Part shown: positions 1-10,531 of the stretch, piece by piece
How the letters are laid out: the number at the start of each line of letters is the position of its first letter
Position numbering within the stretch: position 1 is the stretch's first letter
Assembly (NCBI GenBank): GCA_030737875.1
Contig: CM060910.1
Location: 66,162,501 to 66,226,500 of the forward strand
Source: Allium sativum
Lineage: Eukaryota > Streptophyta > Magnoliopsida > Asparagales > Amaryllidaceae
Reading direction: 5' to 3'
Length of the DNA: 64,000 nucleotides
The notes under the pieces: model-generated
Database searches by the model: none
Told to the model about the DNA's origin: nothing
What the model saw: only the letters and a program-made list of their open reading frames with translations
Made by a program: the position numbers and the translations under genes

Positions 1-294
1 ATTTATAATGTTGGATAATACAACTAAAATAGTGTTATTTGATAAAATGGAAATTGAAGTATATCTTTTTCGTGTTGTGACTAATTCAGTTTTATTGATA
101 TATTGTGATATTCAATTTACCGTGTTGATACTGCAATTCAAATTTTATGTTGATTGATATGAAGGAAATTACACCATTTCTTTCGTGTTCTGCGATCTTT
201 AATTATTATTGTTTACTTTTCCAATCAAATGTTATATTTTTCTTTTCTTATTTTGTCAGCCACTTAGATATAAAACAAATTATCTGATATCCAG
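1..294. other. AT-rich non-coding DNA, probably intron upstream of the DRP1-like fragment
   Basis: No reading frame of note. It ends in CCAG directly before a recognisable DRP1 exon at 295, so it is most simply the preceding intron of the copied gene. The DRP1 exon that should lie further upstream is not seen here. Confidence 0.4.
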
Positions 295-340
295 ATTTTG
301 GAAGGAAAATCATACAAGTTAAAATTTCCTTGGATTGGTG

Positions 341-592
341 TTGTGAATCATTCTCAAGCTGACATCAATAAAATGTTGACATGATAGCGGTTAGACTAAA
401 AAAATACCAGTGCTTGATGGTTTGTATGTGACGAGCGCTGAAGAAAATACCCAGGATGTGCATTTTGAAAAGAATGTTAATGAAGATAGTAACAGGGTGA
501 CTGAAATAACTGTGCATCATTCTCAAGCTGACATCAATAAAATGTTGTGAATCATTCTCAAGCTTACATTAGTAAAATGTTGACATGATAGT
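341..592 (+). repeat. Three copies of a ~45 bp DRP1-exon segment
   Basis: The stretch beginning GAATCATTCTCAAGCTGACA and ending near ACATGATAG occurs at 341-388, 511-548 and 546-592; the last two abut. The same missing base that kills the DRP1 frame is in all three, so the duplication followed that loss or came from an already broken copy. Confidence 0.8.
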
Positions 593-992
593 TGTGCACA
601 CCATTGTGATTGATTATAATCGGGGTAGCAGTAACCCCATGAAAGAATTACTGAATGAAGTTTTGTGCCTTAACAAAAATGGTGAAATATTTCGAACTAC
701 TGAAGCTGCCAATAGCACTGGTATTAATAGTTGGCAAACACAGTTTCAGCAGTCAATAAACAGTCCAATGTGAATTTGCAGAATGGTGCAGAGAATCTAA
801 GCTTTGGAGTTGTAGAAGAATGCACAAACAAAATACCCAGTGTAAGCTCCAATGAGACTGAAACTCGACAGCTTCCTGTTACAAAATTTCAACATTGTTG
901 AGGACAAAACTGGGAGGTATGCTGATATCCCCACTGATCCTAAGGTTAAAGCCAATTTACAAATTAAAGATACAGTGCCGGACCTTATAGGA
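397..992 (+). other. Unidentified exon-like sequence inserted within the DRP1 fragment
   Basis: Apart from the two extra DRP1 segments, this stretch has codon-like composition with open runs in more than one frame. One run is at 402-548 (contains VLDGLYVTSAEENTQDV), one at 585-773 (62 codons), one at about 743-890 (contains NLQNGAENLSFGVVEE) and one at 852-1037. They read like pieces of one acidic, low-complexity plant protein broken by frameshifts, joined directly to DRP1 sequence near 993. I do not recognise the protein. It may be an exon from a second gene brought in by the same transposon. Confidence 0.35.
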
Positions 993-1790
993 GTGCGTGG
1001 ATATTTTGCTAATACCCCTGAGTCACCTTGCGAATAAATGGGTTCAGAGCATTTGGGAAAGATGCTTTCAAAGGTACAATTCTTGTTTACTTCTGTGATT
1101 ATAGCATTAATGAAGCTTATGCTGACATATCTTGATTTTTTTCCCACTTTTTTAATTGCAGCACTTGGAACAAGTCATCAAATCTCGTATTCTAGGTTTA
1201 CAGTCTCTTATCAATAAAACCATTGCTGAACTTGAAACTGAGCTTAAACGCCTTGGAAAACCGATTGCTGCTGATGCCGGAGTAAGTTCGCTTTTAGATA
1301 GTTTCATGTCTGTCAGTTTCTGACACCTATTCATGTGCTTAAGCAATCAACCATTAAAGCCTTGTCTGTAATTCTGCATGGTGTATAATAATACTTGCAT
1401 ATTTTTCAACTACTTAAGTAATACTAGTAGATTATTTTTTATATGTGTGTTTAAATTTTTTTGTCTTGCCATTTTTCCTTCATTTTATTGGCTGCTTTTA
1501 AAAGATTTTTGCAGAATGTACTTCGGTATTTTCCTTTATAGCATGATCCTGCTTTCAGTGTTTATTATTATACTGAATTTGAGTCTGGCTATATGTGTGC
1601 ACTACATTTAATACTTTGGATATAAAATTTTGTGTGTTCTATATTCAATACTTCACTATTTCACAATGTACATCCCTATTTTGTGTTGTGTTAACAATTC
1701 TGATGATTTATGTATGTGCAGGGAAAACTGTACACGATTATGGAGATTTGTCGGATATTTGATCAGAACTACAAGGAACATCTTGATGGA

Positions 1791-2489
1791 GTATATGAAC
1801 ATACACCTTATCATATATCTTTTTTTTATTCCCGGGTAACAGATAAATAAACTATGGTTCTCTTTGGATAAAGATGAACTTATTTTAGTACATTATAAGA
1901 AATTGAGGGTTGTTGTTTTCCATGCGATGCAATCGCTCTATTGAAGCTTGTAAGCAAGGATCCAGAACCCCATGTCTTGGAATTATAGTCCCAGTTTTTC
2001 TACATACAAATAATGGATTGATATGAGAATGTATGTGGAAAGTGATAACTGCATATCTGTTCTGATTTTTAATTTAGTATTGTACTTAAAAAATTGTGTA
2101 GATGCATATGACCAAAGAGCGGCCATTAATTCCCTTAAATATGGTGTATACAGGAGGGGTAGCATGAAGTATTTTTACATGACCAGATTATATTTTTGCC
2201 AAGACATGGGTAGCATGAGTTTAGTGCAGCAGCTACTAAGTACACTGGGATGCAGGTCATATTCGTGTATTTTTTCTTGCTTATGGTTGTATGTGTGAGT
2301 CTGTATATGAGTGAATCGAGTGACAATGTAGCGAGGAATGTATGTAAATATGAATGATTGTGTAATATACAAGTGAATGTACAATAGTGGAGTCAAAAAA
2401 TTTGTACAATTTGAAATGTTGAAATAAAATATTTATTTGAATAAAATACTATGTTATAATAATATTTATTATAATACTATGAAATCCTT
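1791..2489. other. Non-coding AT-rich stretch, no gene seen
   Basis: It begins with the GT of the intron after the last DRP1 exon. The next expected DRP1 exon is not found before the CACTA-like end. Short open frames on both strands have no recognisable content. Confidence 0.5.
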
Positions 2490-2850
2490 AATTAATAGCA
2501 GTTGAGGTGTAATTACTTTTAGCAGTTGTAAAACAAATTTTAACAACTGCTAGAAATAGTTGTAAAAAAGATTGACTTTATTACCATTGTCAGCTGTAAT
2601 AGACATATTACAACTGTTTTTGGCAGTGTGAAAGGGTATTTTTTGTTGTATTGGTACCTGTGGCAACACCTGTACTGTTGTTACCATAGGGTTGCAAAGG
2701 TGTTGCCTTTGACTCTAAGGCAATGCGGAATGCGGCAAAAGGCAACCTCGAGAAAGTATTGCCACATATCATTTTTTGCCTATAGCAACACTTTTTGGCA
2801 CTTCCTGCATCACTTCTCCGGTGTTGCAGTATGCAATCTATGACGTAGTG
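2490..2850. mobile_element. Terminal region of a CACTA (En/Spm-type) DNA transposon
   Basis: Read on the minus strand the segment starts at 2850 with CACTACGTCATAGATTGC, the CACTA terminus that names the superfamily. Inside are many short subterminal repeats in both orientations, typical of transposase-binding arrays: TGTTGCC/GGCAACA words (2660-2830) and AGCAGTTGT/ACAACTGCT words (2497-2610). TTG follows at 2851-2853 as a possible 3 bp target duplication. The other terminus is not found in the window and no transposase is encoded here. The DRP1 fragment lies directly inside this end, as expected if the element captured it. The superfamily call rests on terminus and repeats only. Confidence 0.5.
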
Positions 2851-5121
2851 TTGTGTTGACATCGGAATTACTGCACTTTCAATTCCTTTTTTGATTTGTT
2901 TGAGATAATGAGACGATCGGGAATTTCGCTCGGTCCGAACCAGTCGCTAAACCGACCCAGACCGCTCGAAACGCCCTATCGTTTTGAGAACACGACAAAT
3001 CAGAACGCATATAAAAGAACATTTCATTGTTATTATACAACAATGCACTAGAATACAAGAATATACAGAGTATAAACAAATATTACACAGAAATATCAGA
3101 GATTTAAATTACATTTAAATACATAGCAGCGGAAAATAATACAATACACAACTAGAAGAGATATACGGATACAAAGCTTTCCGGATAACGTTCCAGCTGT
3201 AACCCAGGATCCTGTGAATATAACTCTGCAAAACCAAAACTACTAGCTGCCCGTGTCAAAATAGGGGCACCCAGAGTTTAGGTTAAAACAATAAACTCCA
3301 GGTCAGTCATGTGACTGGTGTGAGAACTAAAACAGTTATTATTCTTTATTTTTAAAGTTTGGTAAATCAAGGGACCACACCGTATAACACGGAACGGGTT
3401 TCCTCCCAAGAATACCAGTGTATAAAACAAACAACGCAATGCTAACTAAAGAAAAATGAAGCTATTATAAGACCCAGTTCCCATCACACAATGCAACGCA
3501 AGCCGGAGGATAGGGATTTTACCTTATAATAGCCAAGAATGCTTGATACGTTTAAAAGAAATCATTTGATACTATTATAAGTGCATAGTGTATAAAACAA
3601 CTTCAAATCATAAGTATCAATCATAGGCAGCATGAATGCCCCATACCACTATGTCGCCATATATAGGTTATACAATCAAAATCGCAAATGTCACGTATTT
3701 GGAAATTGGATTTCCGTCTATGAACCGAGGCAAAAGATAGTCCTCAACCGATTCGAGATAATCTTGCCTACCATGTCTCAGGATCAGAGCTCGAGTGACC
3801 CTAGGAGCGACAGGGCCAGTCCACCGATGTGGATTAAAATTCCTGAACAATACGTTTCCCCGCCCTTTGGGGCGCAAACGAGCCAACGAATGACTCCATC
3901 GGACCCGGATCGTCCGATCTAACCGAGGCGCCTCGCAACAGCAACAACCACACAGGTGAAAAGTATATAAATGTCAGGGCTGGTAGGTCACTGACACCAC
4001 CCTAGCTAGAAAGAAACGCATGTCCTCCCTGAGGTCCTTCCTCCCGTTTTTGGTTCACAACCGGGGTGCGAAACTCGCGAAGTAAACGTTACACAAGGCT
4101 ACGCCACAAAGGCCGTGCTTTGATCATCACCACAAGACTTTGCTTTTCAACAGAAGCCTCGATCAACTGCCACTTAGGCATGCCACACAGGCAATTCACT
4201 CCATGCGTTTGATATCCATCAATATATAACCCCTGAGCCCGTACGTCTCAGAGAAGGGCGTTAAGCAAGAGAATAAATTCTCCGCCGCCAAACAGATATA
4301 TATTTTATAGAGATCAATCACACGGACTAAAATCCAATGTCAGACACACAGTCCATTTACAAGTCCGTTCTGGGGCTGAACGAAACCGGAGGCACCTAGT
4401 ACCCCGCATATCCATTGATCTCCACGTACGTCTGGACGATCACCAACTATTTCCATCTTCTTGGGTGTACAGCCCAATCAAGATCATCAGTAATCACCCA
4501 AACGACGTGAAGACCTCCGGTCTTCGACCATCGTCGACTTATCGTCGTATCAGTTATTCAGATTGGGATAAACCCGGCCTTTCCGAATAACTCGCGTATA
4601 TTTTGAATAAGTGTTACACAAACACAACATACGCCTCATTCCAATTCATCAGTCACTAACCGTAAATTAATCAAGAGAATAATTCCCCAAATATTAACCC
4701 CGAAGGCCGAAACCAACATCAGATCAATATCCAGGAAACCATTCTGCTTAGCTAACCGACAGTTAGTTTCTGAATTTCACATTCATAGGGAAAGGTTCCC
4801 ATTAATTTTATCAAAGATAAATTCTTTATATTTATTCTTTAATCTACTTTTGAATATCAATTCAAACTAGTCGGGATTAACGAACTTTTCTGAAGTAATC
4901 ATTTGTTTTAATTTCCCAATCCCAACCTATTCATCCCATGAAGTAAAACTGGTTATACTTCATATCTAACACCACGGTGTTATCGGTAAATTCAATTACC
5001 ATTTCACGTTCAAATCTAATTAAAGATTTTACTATCGCCTGGAGCAAAACTGGTGGTACTCCATTTTCGATCCTTTCAATCTAATTAAAGACTCATTAAA
5101 ACTCCACTTAGTTTTAATCTT

Positions 5122-5377
5122 TAACTGGGTCAAAGAATCAGTGTCATTTAAAACACAGTTCACGATAAACCCAAAATCACATTCATTAATTATCAGGTTA
5201 AAGAACGAGTGTTATTTAAAACACTGTCCACGATAAACCCAAAAATCAATATCAATTCAATCCCAATTAAATATTATTTAATTGGTACACTTCATTAAAT
5301 CTAAAATAAAAAGATTTAATCTTTTCTCAACTGGGTTCAAGAACAGTGTTAGTGAAGACACCATTCACGACAAACCC
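5122..5377 (-). ncRNA. Three tandem hairpin modules in the LARD-A 3' LTR (putative structured RNA)
   Basis: Similar units occur at 5122-5172, 5195-5240 and 5329-5377. Each has an outer complementary pair (GGGTT/GGTTA side with AAACCC) and an inner pair; in unit 2 the inner pair is AGTGTT with AACACT, in the others GTGT with ACAC. On the transcribed minus strand each unit begins GGGTTT. A single related unit with the same two-stem plan is in LARD-B at 40628-40675. Function unknown; the structure is inferred by eye. Confidence 0.45.
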
Positions 5378-6267
5378 AAATCACATTTGATATTCAATAC
5401 AAGGCTCTGAATAGAAAATATATCGGCTTATGTTCAATATCAAATTCTACGACTAACAAATGTCGTATTGGAAATAACGATATAAATATATATCTTTCAA
5501 ATTTCCATAACAACATCCGTATAATCACGAATTCCAACACCGAAATATTCCGAAGACAATTTCGATTCAAATCCACTCCAATGCAATCATTGGAAATTCT
5601 GGTTATTTTCAAAACCATTTCAAATTCAATTTATTCATTTAAAAATAAATAGAATTATAATTCTAGTTCAAAACTAGTTCATTTCGATAAAAATCTATTT
5701 TTATCTTTTCAAATATGGGATTTTTCATCCCAGTTCTTTCTAAATCATTTCTTATGATTTTACACAAATTATTACTATTTTTAATAATTTTATCAAGGCC
5801 CGTACAGTCGATTTCCACCAATGGCCATCGAACTGCACTTACAGCGACCTTTTTCAAATTTGATTTGGACATAATTCCAAATTCAACCGTTAGATTTCAA
5901 ATTTCTAATATTCGTTAGAAAGCTCTTTTCGATACGAACCCAACGGTTCCGGTTTTAGGAGAATCCGACGGTCGGATCTCCCGCAATAGCCATTCGAAGT
6001 CAATGGTCGAAATTCGCGAACTGCCGCGGCGCGTTCTATTCAGGCCATTATATTATATATATAATATATATATAATATACTTCATCGATTTCAATTTAAA
6101 ACGTGCTTTATAAATCGATTTAAATTCATTTTCAAAACGGTTTCAACTTCATATTCAATTTCAAATCAAAATTGAATATTCCGAATTAAATTCCTTTTAA
6201 ATTGATTTCAAATTGATTTCAATTCAAATTGATTTCTAATTCAATTTCAGTTCGTTTTCAATTCAAT

Positions 6268-6429
6268 TCAATTTCAATTCGAATTCATTTCTATTCCATT
6301 TCAATTCGAATTCATTTATATTCAATTTCAATTCGAATTCATTTATATTCAATTTCAATTCGAATTCATTTATATTCAATTTCAATTCGAATTCATTTAT
6401 ATTCAATTTCAATTCTAATTTATTTATAT
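6268..6429. repeat. 27 bp minisatellite in the LARD-A 3' LTR (6 units)
   Basis: Unit TTCAATTTCAATTCGAATTC + ATTTATA, six near-perfect copies. The multiple of three makes a long open frame with a nine-residue repeat that should not be mistaken for a gene. Confidence 0.9.
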
Positions 6430-7451
6430 TCAATTCTTTTCAAAATATCAGATTTTGAAATCACTTTCCATATTCATTATAAAATGAATAAAGTCGATAT
6501 AAATATCGTTCACGTCAAAATGGCATCAATCTAATCAATACGGCTTCATATATTCCTATTTTCAAATATTCTATTTCAAATATTTCTTTTTCAAATATTT
6601 CTATTTTAAAACTGGAATGAGGCCCAATCAATTACCATATAATGTTAATTATATGGATTTTCTACAACACATGTATATATCAACAACGATGAATAATCAA
6701 CCATCATCCAAAGTGCATTCTACACTGTATAAGCATCAAATATAAATATTCAACGCTTATAACAGTCTGTCAATCTATCGATCGACATACAACTAAACAA
6801 TCGGGATTAGTGTACGTCAAATATCATCCCAATACCCGTGTGGGGTTTCAAGCAATCAAACACAGATTTTTATTTGTGTAGTTGGGCGATGTGTAAAATT
6901 TATCGTCCCAATCAATGTCCTCCAAATAGGTGTACATAAACAAACCGTCCGGTTTGTAAATGAATATTTATTTATTCACATTCACGTTAAAAATTATATT
7001 TTTAACGATCAAATATTTTATTTTAACACATGAATTTTTATTCAGTTCATTTACACAATGAAAATGATATTTTTATTTTTCTAACATATTTTAGAAAATT
7101 TCGGCGGCATAACGGCACGATACTAGAAACGGGACGAGGCCTAGCCTTATCCCCGGTCTAGTGAAGGCCCACGCCATTCACACATCAATCAAATCAATTT
7201 CATTTCACCAAACAATTCAATTCAAACCAAATAATCTAACTAATTTTTGCAATCAAACAAACAAGTCCATGGTCTGTGGACGATTGTCTCGGGTGCTACT
7301 AACCACCGTCTGCATCCTAGTATATATATATAACTTGAAAAAGAAATTGAAAGGTGAGAAATTCTCACCGATAGCTATCCAATCATCTTAACTCTTCATT
7401 GATAGAGATCTTCATCGTTCTCGCCTTTTATCACTTTCGTTGCCCGTAGTC

Positions 7452-7772
7452 ACTATATATAAAAATCACATTTTTACTTTGCTATTCAATATATAAAAAT
7501 CGAATTTTTTCTTCGATGTTTAATATATAAAAATCATATTTTTACTTCGATGTTCAATATATAAAAATTATATTTTTACTTCGATGTTCAATATATAAAA
7601 ATTATATTTTTACTTCGATGTTCAATATATAAAAATTATATTTTTACTTCGATGTTCAATATATAAAAATTATATTTTTACTTCGATGTTCAATATATAA
7701 AAATCATATTTTTACTCTTTCTATATTATAAAAATTATATTTTTACTCTTTCTATATTATAAAAATATATAT
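7452..7772. repeat. 34 bp AT-rich minisatellite in the LARD-A 3' LTR
   Basis: About six full units built on ATATAAAAATTATATTTTTA followed by CTTCGATGTTCA, with degenerate units on both sides. Each unit holds an imperfect palindrome (TAAAAAT...ATTTTTA). Confidence 0.9.
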
Positions 7773-8073
7773 TTTTATTCGCTACACCTATAAAACCTTC
7801 CTTTTTATATTCTCTACTATATAAAGATCCTATCATTATCGTCATACTTAAATAAAAACTATATCTTTATTTTGATATTGTTCATGTAAAAATTGCTTCT
7901 TCAAAATGTTATCCATTCATGTAAATATCATTTCTTTATAACTATAAAAATGCTAGCTATATATTTTTAAAAAAAAATCAAAGCTTCGTTCGATAAAAAT
8001 CGCATCTTTGTTCGATTTAAAAATCAACATCAACTAATATGATAAATAAATAAATAAAACAGGAAAAACTTAC

Positions 8074-8519
8074 TGCATTTTCCTATGGTTGTGCTGCTCG
8101 ATTTGGAAGGGGGAATCGTGGTGCTGCACGGTCTGGTGGGAAAGCTCACAGTCGGAGCCAGGGCGTGGGAGGTCTGGCGACCTGCGGCGGTCATTGGGTG
8201 GTCAGGGTGGGCCATGGCGGTGGAGCGACGGTTTGGGCTGTGGAGGGGCTTCAGGTTTGGTTTCTAGAAGAGGGAGAGGGAGTTGTGGCGTCGGAGGGAG
8301 GGCGTAGGTCTCGTCGGAGGTGGGGCTGAGCATCCAGGCGACATGGTGGAGGGCTACAGGCGGAGGTGATGGCGATTTGGGGCCGCCGAGTTCGAGCTAG
8401 AGGCGGGTTTCAGTTCGAAGAAGGGGAGAGAGAGGAGAGGTCTGGGGCGGAGCGGCCGGTGGCCGGGGGTGCTTGGGCGACGACGATCGACGCCAAGGGG
8501 AGGGCTGGAGCAACGAACG
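8074..8519 (-). other. GC-rich exon-like block with splice-donor-like end, LARD-A 3' LTR
   Basis: A sharply GC-rich island in an AT-rich element, C-rich on the element's sense strand. It starts just downstream of the (AT)n/CT promoter-like tract and ends at TGCA/GTAAGT (GT at 8073-8072), beyond which the DNA is again AT-rich. This is the layout of a first exon followed by an intron. Short frames inside have no recognised content and differ in length between the two LTRs, so I do not call a protein. Confidence 0.4.
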
Positions 8520-8559
8520 ATTTGGGTTTTTTTTATTTATTTATCTGTAGTCAACGGTG

Positions 8560-8613
8560 GAACAAAGGGGAGAGAGAGAGGGCTCCAATATATATATATA
8601 TATATATATATAT
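8560..8613 (-). promoter_or_regulatory. Promoter-like (AT)n TATA tract and CT-rich patch, LARD-A 3' LTR
   Basis: On the minus strand a 26 bp TATATA tract (8613-8588) is followed after TTGGAGCC by CTCTCTCTCTCC. TATA plus a pyrimidine patch is a common plant core-promoter arrangement, and the position at the start of the GC-rich block fits a transcription start near 8570-8555. Function is inferred. Confidence 0.4.
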
Positions 8614-9502
8614 TTAATTCTTTAATTAACTCCCAAAAAGTAACTTTTCATTTTGAACTCGAAATCGAGTCCACCGACTGTCACCCCTAGCTAATTACCC
8701 CCGTTCCGAACACAATGGGATATGTTTCGCAGGATGATTCGATTGTTTCGATCAGTTTTCGTCAAAATCAAAATATAACTCTATATATTGAATTTGAACG
8801 CACATTTCAATTTACCGGGGTCACATACTAACTCTAAAAATTCCCGAAAAATTATTTCTAGCTTCGTATTGACGATACGGTCCTAATAAAACTAGTTTCG
8901 TCGAATTCTGAGACCGTTAGAAAAATGGCCATTTTCCAGTCGATTAAAATCAACTGAAACTGGTCAAACGCGTTTTCCTTTGCCACGCTCACATATTGAT
9001 TCGAAAAATTATGAAAATTGGAATCTAGCAATAACTTGACATCACGGATCCAACAAAACTGGTTTCGTCGAAATCCGAGGTCGTTTGCAAAATGTCCATT
9101 TTTAAGGGCCCGAATTCCATAACGACTATTCATAATTTTCAACTGGACATATCTTTTTATCCCCGCTATGAAATTTTGATTTTTCGGGTTCGTTGGAAAG
9201 ATATTCACAATTAGATCCTATTATTTTTGGTTTCACTAAAATCCGGTTTATTTTGCACCCGGTACATTCAATTGAAGTTTGAAATCGAATTATCGAACTA
9301 CCGCGTCATTTTCAATTCTATTTATAATTATATATAAATATTTATATTCTAACGACGACGCGTATAAATATATACGTTCGAATTATATTCAAAATAAATT
9401 TCTCGTCAATATTATTTAAAATAATTCATTTTAAATAATCAAAATTCGCTAAAATTGCCAAAATAAAAATTTTAAACTGGCCCAGATTTTCGGGTTATTA
9501 CA

Positions 9503-9515
9503 ATCTCCCCCACTT
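9503..9515 (-). promoter_or_regulatory. LARD-A polypurine tract
   Basis: AAGTGGGGGAGAT on the minus strand, directly before the 3' LTR, preceded by GGGGACGAAAAGTTTT. This is the expected site of plus-strand DNA priming. Confidence 0.85.
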
Positions 9516-10519
9516 AAAACTTTTCGTCCCCGAAAAGGAACAAAGTCGAAAGTGGTTTGATTAATCAACTCTACGTTCGATCTGGCTTGCATTCTCCAAC
9601 TTTTCAGTTCCTAAGAATTTTCAAATTTTCAAAAATTTGGCTAACACCCTAAATTTTCGAAAAATTTCGCCATAACCTCCCCTGCACCGGGAGCATCGGG
9701 GAATTTCAAATAGCTTCCCCGGTCCTTCAAATCTCAAAAAGAAAAAGAAAAAGCCAAGCGGCTAGCCAATAGGCTCATAAAATCATCATCACCCAAACAA
9801 AACAGTAAATTATGTAGTAAACATGTACCTATTTGTCGGGCAAACCAATTTTATTCTCTGCTCTAGCCTCCTTGCTATGACCTGTTCACTATAAGTATAT
9901 GTATATGCAAGCAAATGCAACCGATTTTCAATACAATTCAATATGTGATTCAATTAGGCATAATGGTTCAAAAATTATCAAACAAATAAACAAACAACAC
10001 AAACATCAATCAATTAGTGAATTAGAGTTTCAAATTCATAATTTTGATACATATACAAAAATCATGTTTTTGATGCCAAACCACAACAATAGGCCCTATC
10101 TAATTTTGGTTCTCACACCAGTCAATAGGAGATATATAGAGACTACACGTTCGTCACTCGAATATAAATTCTAATGATGGAGCTCCATCGTCAAAATCAT
10201 CTCCGGGCGATTAGAGTGTAATTCTATATCTATCCAGTATATTAAAACTTCAAATACACGTTTGCAAGGCGTATATGCAAAATCTTTATATACTGGACTG
10301 TCCAAATCAATATAAATAAATAATTAAATACAAATAATTGATTTTAAATTTTCAAACAAAATTGGCTTTCATTTTTAAAAATATACTCTTCACACTCGTT
10401 CTAGGACACTACTGATCCTATCTCTAACGAGTCATCCCATTGGATATTACTAATCCAATATCTGATGAATTCTTTCGTACGGTTCTAATGTGCCTTGTTC
10501 TCCGAGCTTTGTAAACCTC

Positions 10520-10531
10520 GCTCTGATACCA
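10520..10531 (-). promoter_or_regulatory. LARD-A primer-binding site (iMet tRNA type)
   Basis: Minus strand TGGTATCAGAGC, the standard plant site complementary to the 3' end of initiator methionine tRNA, two bases from the 5' LTR end at 10534. It fixes the element's orientation. Confidence 0.95.

Larger units (their letters stand above)
295..1790 (+). pseudogene. Truncated, chimeric dynamin-related protein 1 (phragmoplastin-like) gene fragment
   Basis: Plant DRP1 proteins are large GTPases that build the cell plate and act in clathrin-mediated endocytosis. Four pieces of the middle/stalk region are visible in order. 295-388 reads [20 protein letters not shown] then QADINK. 993-1073 reads YFANTPE...MGSEHLGKMLSK. 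1162-1281 reads [20 protein letters not shown] and on to KPIAADAG. 1722-1790 reads [20 protein letters not shown] then LDG. Splice signals are kept (CAG before 295, 1162 and 1722; GT after 1073, 1281 and 1790), so this copy came from genomic DNA, not from mRNA. It is dead: a base missing after QADINK shifts the frame into stops near 379, bases are missing near 1022 with a stop at 1036, and about 600 bp of unrelated sequence sits between the first two pieces. The GTPase domain and all exons after 1790 are absent. Family assignment comes from recognised protein sequence; no search was run. Confidence 0.8.
2909..9502 (-). repeat. LARD-A 3' LTR
   Basis: In element orientation it runs from 9502 (TGTAATAACCCG...) to 2909 (...CCCGATCGTCTCA, where the other copy has CACA). 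Non-coding; its largest frames (72-116 codons) are unrecognised and are expected to recur in both LTRs simply because LTRs are copied from one template. Contains a promoter-like (AT)n tract, a GC-rich exon-like block, two minisatellites and three tandem hairpin modules, listed separately. Confidence 0.93.

Noticed and set aside
3668..3886. 72-codon frame conserved in both LARD-A LTRs (also 11293-11511)
   Set aside because: LTRs are copied from one template, so conservation between them is not evidence of coding. I see no counterpart in LARD-B.
6229..6534. 101-codon open frame with a nine-residue repeat (also 13868-14173)
   Set aside because: Produced by a 27 bp AT-rich minisatellite on the strand opposite to the element; no start context or known motif.
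8858..9208. 116-codon minus-strand frame in LARD-A LTRs (also 16526-16876)
   Set aside because: On the sense strand and long, but upstream of the likely transcription start, with no recognised domain and AT-driven composition.
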